A stretch of DNA of 64,000 nt, from contig CAJTCY010000007.1 in NCBI GenBank assembly GCA_910575075.1, forward strand, positions 1 through 64,000, given 5' to 3'. This DNA comes from Lachnospiraceae bacterium (GTDB lineage: Bacteria > Bacillota > Clostridia > Lachnospirales > Lachnospiraceae). Below, piece after piece: positions 62,233 to 64,000 of this stretch (the stretch's first letter is position 1; each line of letters begins with the position of its first letter). The notes beneath the pieces were generated by a model that saw only the letters and a program-made list of their open reading frames with translations, ran no database searches and was not told the DNA's origin. The position numbers and the translations under genes are program-made.

Positions 62233-63327
62233 TTATTTCCAGTTTAAAAGACTGATATCTACCTCGAATACCTGCCGGGCCTTCTGATTATACACTCCTG
62301 GCTGTCCCTGATATTTCCTGTAAAGATTCCGGTTCAATCCTCCAAGAGAACTGTAAGTATTCGCCATATCTATGGCGTATTCCGTTCTCAGCTTTTTAGC
62401 CGTCTCCTGCAGGTCTGCTGTGAGATGCTTCTCTATTTTCCCTTCCAGCCGGTACTGCTGTGCAGAAGAACTGGGCCGTCCTGTTACCATCCTTGCCTTT
62501 CCCTTAATGGAAACCGTCACCACGGGCACATCTTCGTTTTCCTCTACGGCGGCTGATACCTGCAGTTCTGAGATCTCCGCCACTTCGTACTCTGACAATT
62601 CAAAGGTAAATTTTCTCAGCAGATTCTGACAGAGAAATATTTCCATTGCCTCTTTGACAGACAATATTCCGCCGTATTGAAAATCCAGCACTGCCGCATA
62701 TCCAGTAACAGCCGGTCGGTTCCCCTGCCCGGTCAGCATTGGTATCAGCAAAAGTTCATCCTGATTATGCCACTGGTTCATAAGGCTTCCCAGCGTCGCC
62801 GTTTTATTCTGCCTGAAATCTTTCTGGCTCTCCAGCATATCTTCCAGATATTTCCCCATGGAGCCTTCTGTCTCTTCTGTAAGTGAAAGAATCTCTGCTG
62901 CTGAACTGCCCACAAACAGATCGATATTTCTCGCAGAGCTTTCCTGCTGCTCCCATGCAAGCAGAAAACTTCTGAGATACTTTGGATTTTTTACCAGCTC
63001 CTCTCCCAAAACCACTGCTTTCAGGTGGTTATAGTCCAGAAGCCGGTTGGTGTTGTTCTCATAAGATTTTTCCACATGATACATATCCGCTCCCTCCAGG
63101 GACATCCCCATAGGAGTATCTGTAGTCTTCCCCTTTTCTGATATCTGCGCAAGATCAGGAAAATCAAAACTCACTACCAGTTTTCTGTCTTCACCTTCTT
63201 CGGCATCTTCTTCCTGCTGCAGGTCAATGCCTGCCGCAAGGGGAAAGCTGCGTTCTTCAAGCTGCACTGATTCACATCCGCAGAGAAACAGCATTCCAAG
63301 CATTGCAAAACCTATCCCTTTCCACAT
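62233..63327 (-). CDS. gerAC: Ger(x)C family spore germination lipoprotein
   Basis: A 364-residue lipoprotein of germinant receptors (subunit C). The signal peptide MWKGIGFAMLGMLFL ends in lipobox LCGC. ERSFPLAAGIDLQ, LDYNHLKAVVLGEELV and a late VRTEYAIDMANTYSSL-like block are typical. Its ATG overlaps the stop codon of the permease gene (TGATG). It acts with GerAA and GerAB in the spore inner membrane. Confidence 0.9.
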   Translation of the reverse strand: MWKGIGFAMLGMLFLCGCESVQLEERSFPLAAGIDLQQEEDAEEGEDRKLVVSFDFPDLAQISEKGKTTDTPMGMSLEGADMYHVEKSYENNTNRLLDYNHLKAVVLGEELVKNPKYLRSFLLAWEQQESSARNIDLFVGSSAAEILSLTEETEGSMGKYLEDMLESQKDFRQNKTATLGSLMNQWHNQDELLLIPMLTGQGNRPAVTGYAAVLDFQYGGILSVKEAMEIFLCQNLLRKFTFELSEYEVAEISELQVSAAVEENEDVPVVTVSIKGKARMVTGRPSSSAQQYRLEGKIEKHLTADLQETAKKLRTEYAIDMANTYSSLGGLNRNLYRKYQGQPGVYNQKARQVFEVDISLLNWK

Positions 63328-64000
63328 CAGCCGTTTCCTCCTTTCTGAGTCTTTCTCTCTGCCCTGGCCCAATGCAGAAACAACAAAAACAGCAAAATAA
63401 AAAACATCCCCGGCAGAACCACCCATATCTGATAAATTTCAAATACTTCTGTCAGAAAACTGTACTCCAAAAAACCTTTTCCCACCAAAAATACGATCAC
63501 CGCCACTACCCATAAACTCAAACGGTTCCGATGCATCTGACACAATTCCCTCATCACCAGCGCCCCCTGAAATATTCCGGTATTCAACAGTGCAAACAGT
63601 GCAAAAAACCATACAGCAGTCATCAGTACATCCTGTCTGGTAAAAAATCCGCCTGGCAGATTTACCATACCCATCAGCGTAATGACAGGGCGGTCCAATA
63701 CTCCCATGGTATTTCTGCCAAACACTCCCAGAAGAATCAGATAAATTATAATATTCAGAAAAATTACTGTTACCATTGCCGATTTTCCACAGGAAACCAT
63801 TTTCTCCGGTTTTCTGCAGAACGGCTTTAAAAACAACAAAGCTGTCAAAGGCAGAAGAAATATCAAAACGCTAAGGCTGCCTCTGGAAAATGACATGAAA
63901 TCCGACGATGCGATTGGGGTAAAATATGCCGTTTTAACATCCCCCACCGCAAGAACCAGCATAAACAAAAGAGGAATCCCCAAAAACCAGAAAATAATTT
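63327..64000 (-). CDS. gerAB: GerAB/spore germination permease, C-terminal part
   Basis: The frame is open through the right edge; about 225 residues are visible. Six or more hydrophobic segments are seen, for example FMLVLAVGDVKTAYFTPIAS, LSVLIFLLPLTALLFLKP, MVTVIFLNIIIYLILLGVFG and VVAVIVFLVGKGFLE. The GerAB subunit is an APC-family transporter fold that binds the germinant. The start lies outside. It is followed by gerAC with overlapping stop and start codons. Confidence 0.88.
   Translation of the reverse strand, partial: IIFWFLGIPLLFMLVLAVGDVKTAYFTPIASSDFMSFSRGSLSVLIFLLPLTALLFLKPFCRKPEKMVSCGKSAMVTVIFLNIIIYLILLGVFGRNTMGVLDRPVITLMGMVNLPGGFFTRQDVLMTAVWFFALFALLNTGIFQGALVMRELCQMHRNRLSLWVVAVIVFLVGKGFLEYSFLTEVFEIYQIWVVLPGMFFILLFLLFLHWARAERKTQKGGNG

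Overview
The window looks like a chromosomal segment of a spore-forming, strictly anaerobic, low-GC Firmicute, most likely Lachnospiraceae (Clostridia). The evidence is spoIIR, GerA-type germination genes and a SleB-type hydrolase; a butyrate-type thl-hbd-bcd-etfB-etfA operon; a tmRNA tag ending AEDNLAIAA; and strong AGGAGG ribosome sites. Nearly all genes lie on the minus strand. No rRNA, tRNA or CRISPR array was seen.

Layout. (1) 1-5.7 kb is a decaying accessory island: a truncated IS110-family transposase; an ABC-three-component (ABC-3C) defence-like operon with an Mrr-type nuclease effector, a middle component and an SMC/Rad50-like ATPase broken by an in-frame amber codon and cut off next to the IS110; then remnants (RlmD-like tail, DUF4357 tail), a KilA-N protein and two small unknown proteins. 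(2) 5.7-13.7 kb: rlmD-like methyltransferase, pcrA, DUF1836 protein, yerC, a PHP phosphoesterase and an orphan ABC substrate-binding lipoprotein. (3) 13.7-21.9 kb: a compact Tad-like type IV pilus operon with one CpaF/TadA ATPase, a fused TadB-TadC membrane protein, four pilin-like proteins that lack leader peptides, two TadE-like proteins, and a 1061-residue secreted InlB-repeat protein. No prepilin peptidase is present. (4) 22-29 kb: Mrp ATPase, a lipoprotein, a CmpB-family membrane protein, a PH-domain protein, a two-component system and a cytoplasmic chemoreceptor with a CZB domain. (5) 29-34.5 kb: the trans-translation module (tmRNA, smpB, rnr), then secG and eno. (6) 34.5-40.5 kb: purC-purF-purB followed by a glycosyltransferase and a LicD-type transferase. 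(7) 41-52.4 kb: an EFR1 ferredoxin-flavodoxin, gpmI, capA-like and ECF S-component genes, and the butyrate operon, which lacks crt but has a near-perfect Rex operator over its promoter. (8) 52.5-60 kb: SleB-type hydrolase, degenerate HD-GYP protein, and a sugar-nucleotide cluster (galE, NahK-like kinase, nucleotidyltransferase, galU). (9) 60-64 kb: DUF1934, murI, spoIIR, gerAC and gerAB (gerAB runs off the edge).

The intergenic DNA is unusually rich in small palindromic elements. At least four families resemble miniature inverted-repeat transposable elements (here called A, B, C and F), several with recognisable target duplications of 7, 8, 10 or 12 bp, and some are nested. Two further families (D and E) are short hairpins. 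They sit next to promoters and terminators of yerC, smpB, secG, purC, gpmI, galE and galU.

The strongest candidate for an undescribed system is the pilus operon, in which several small pilins appear to be made directly in a mature-like form, with the assembly Glu near the N-terminus. The ABC-3C remnant and the HexNAc-salvage-like cluster come next.
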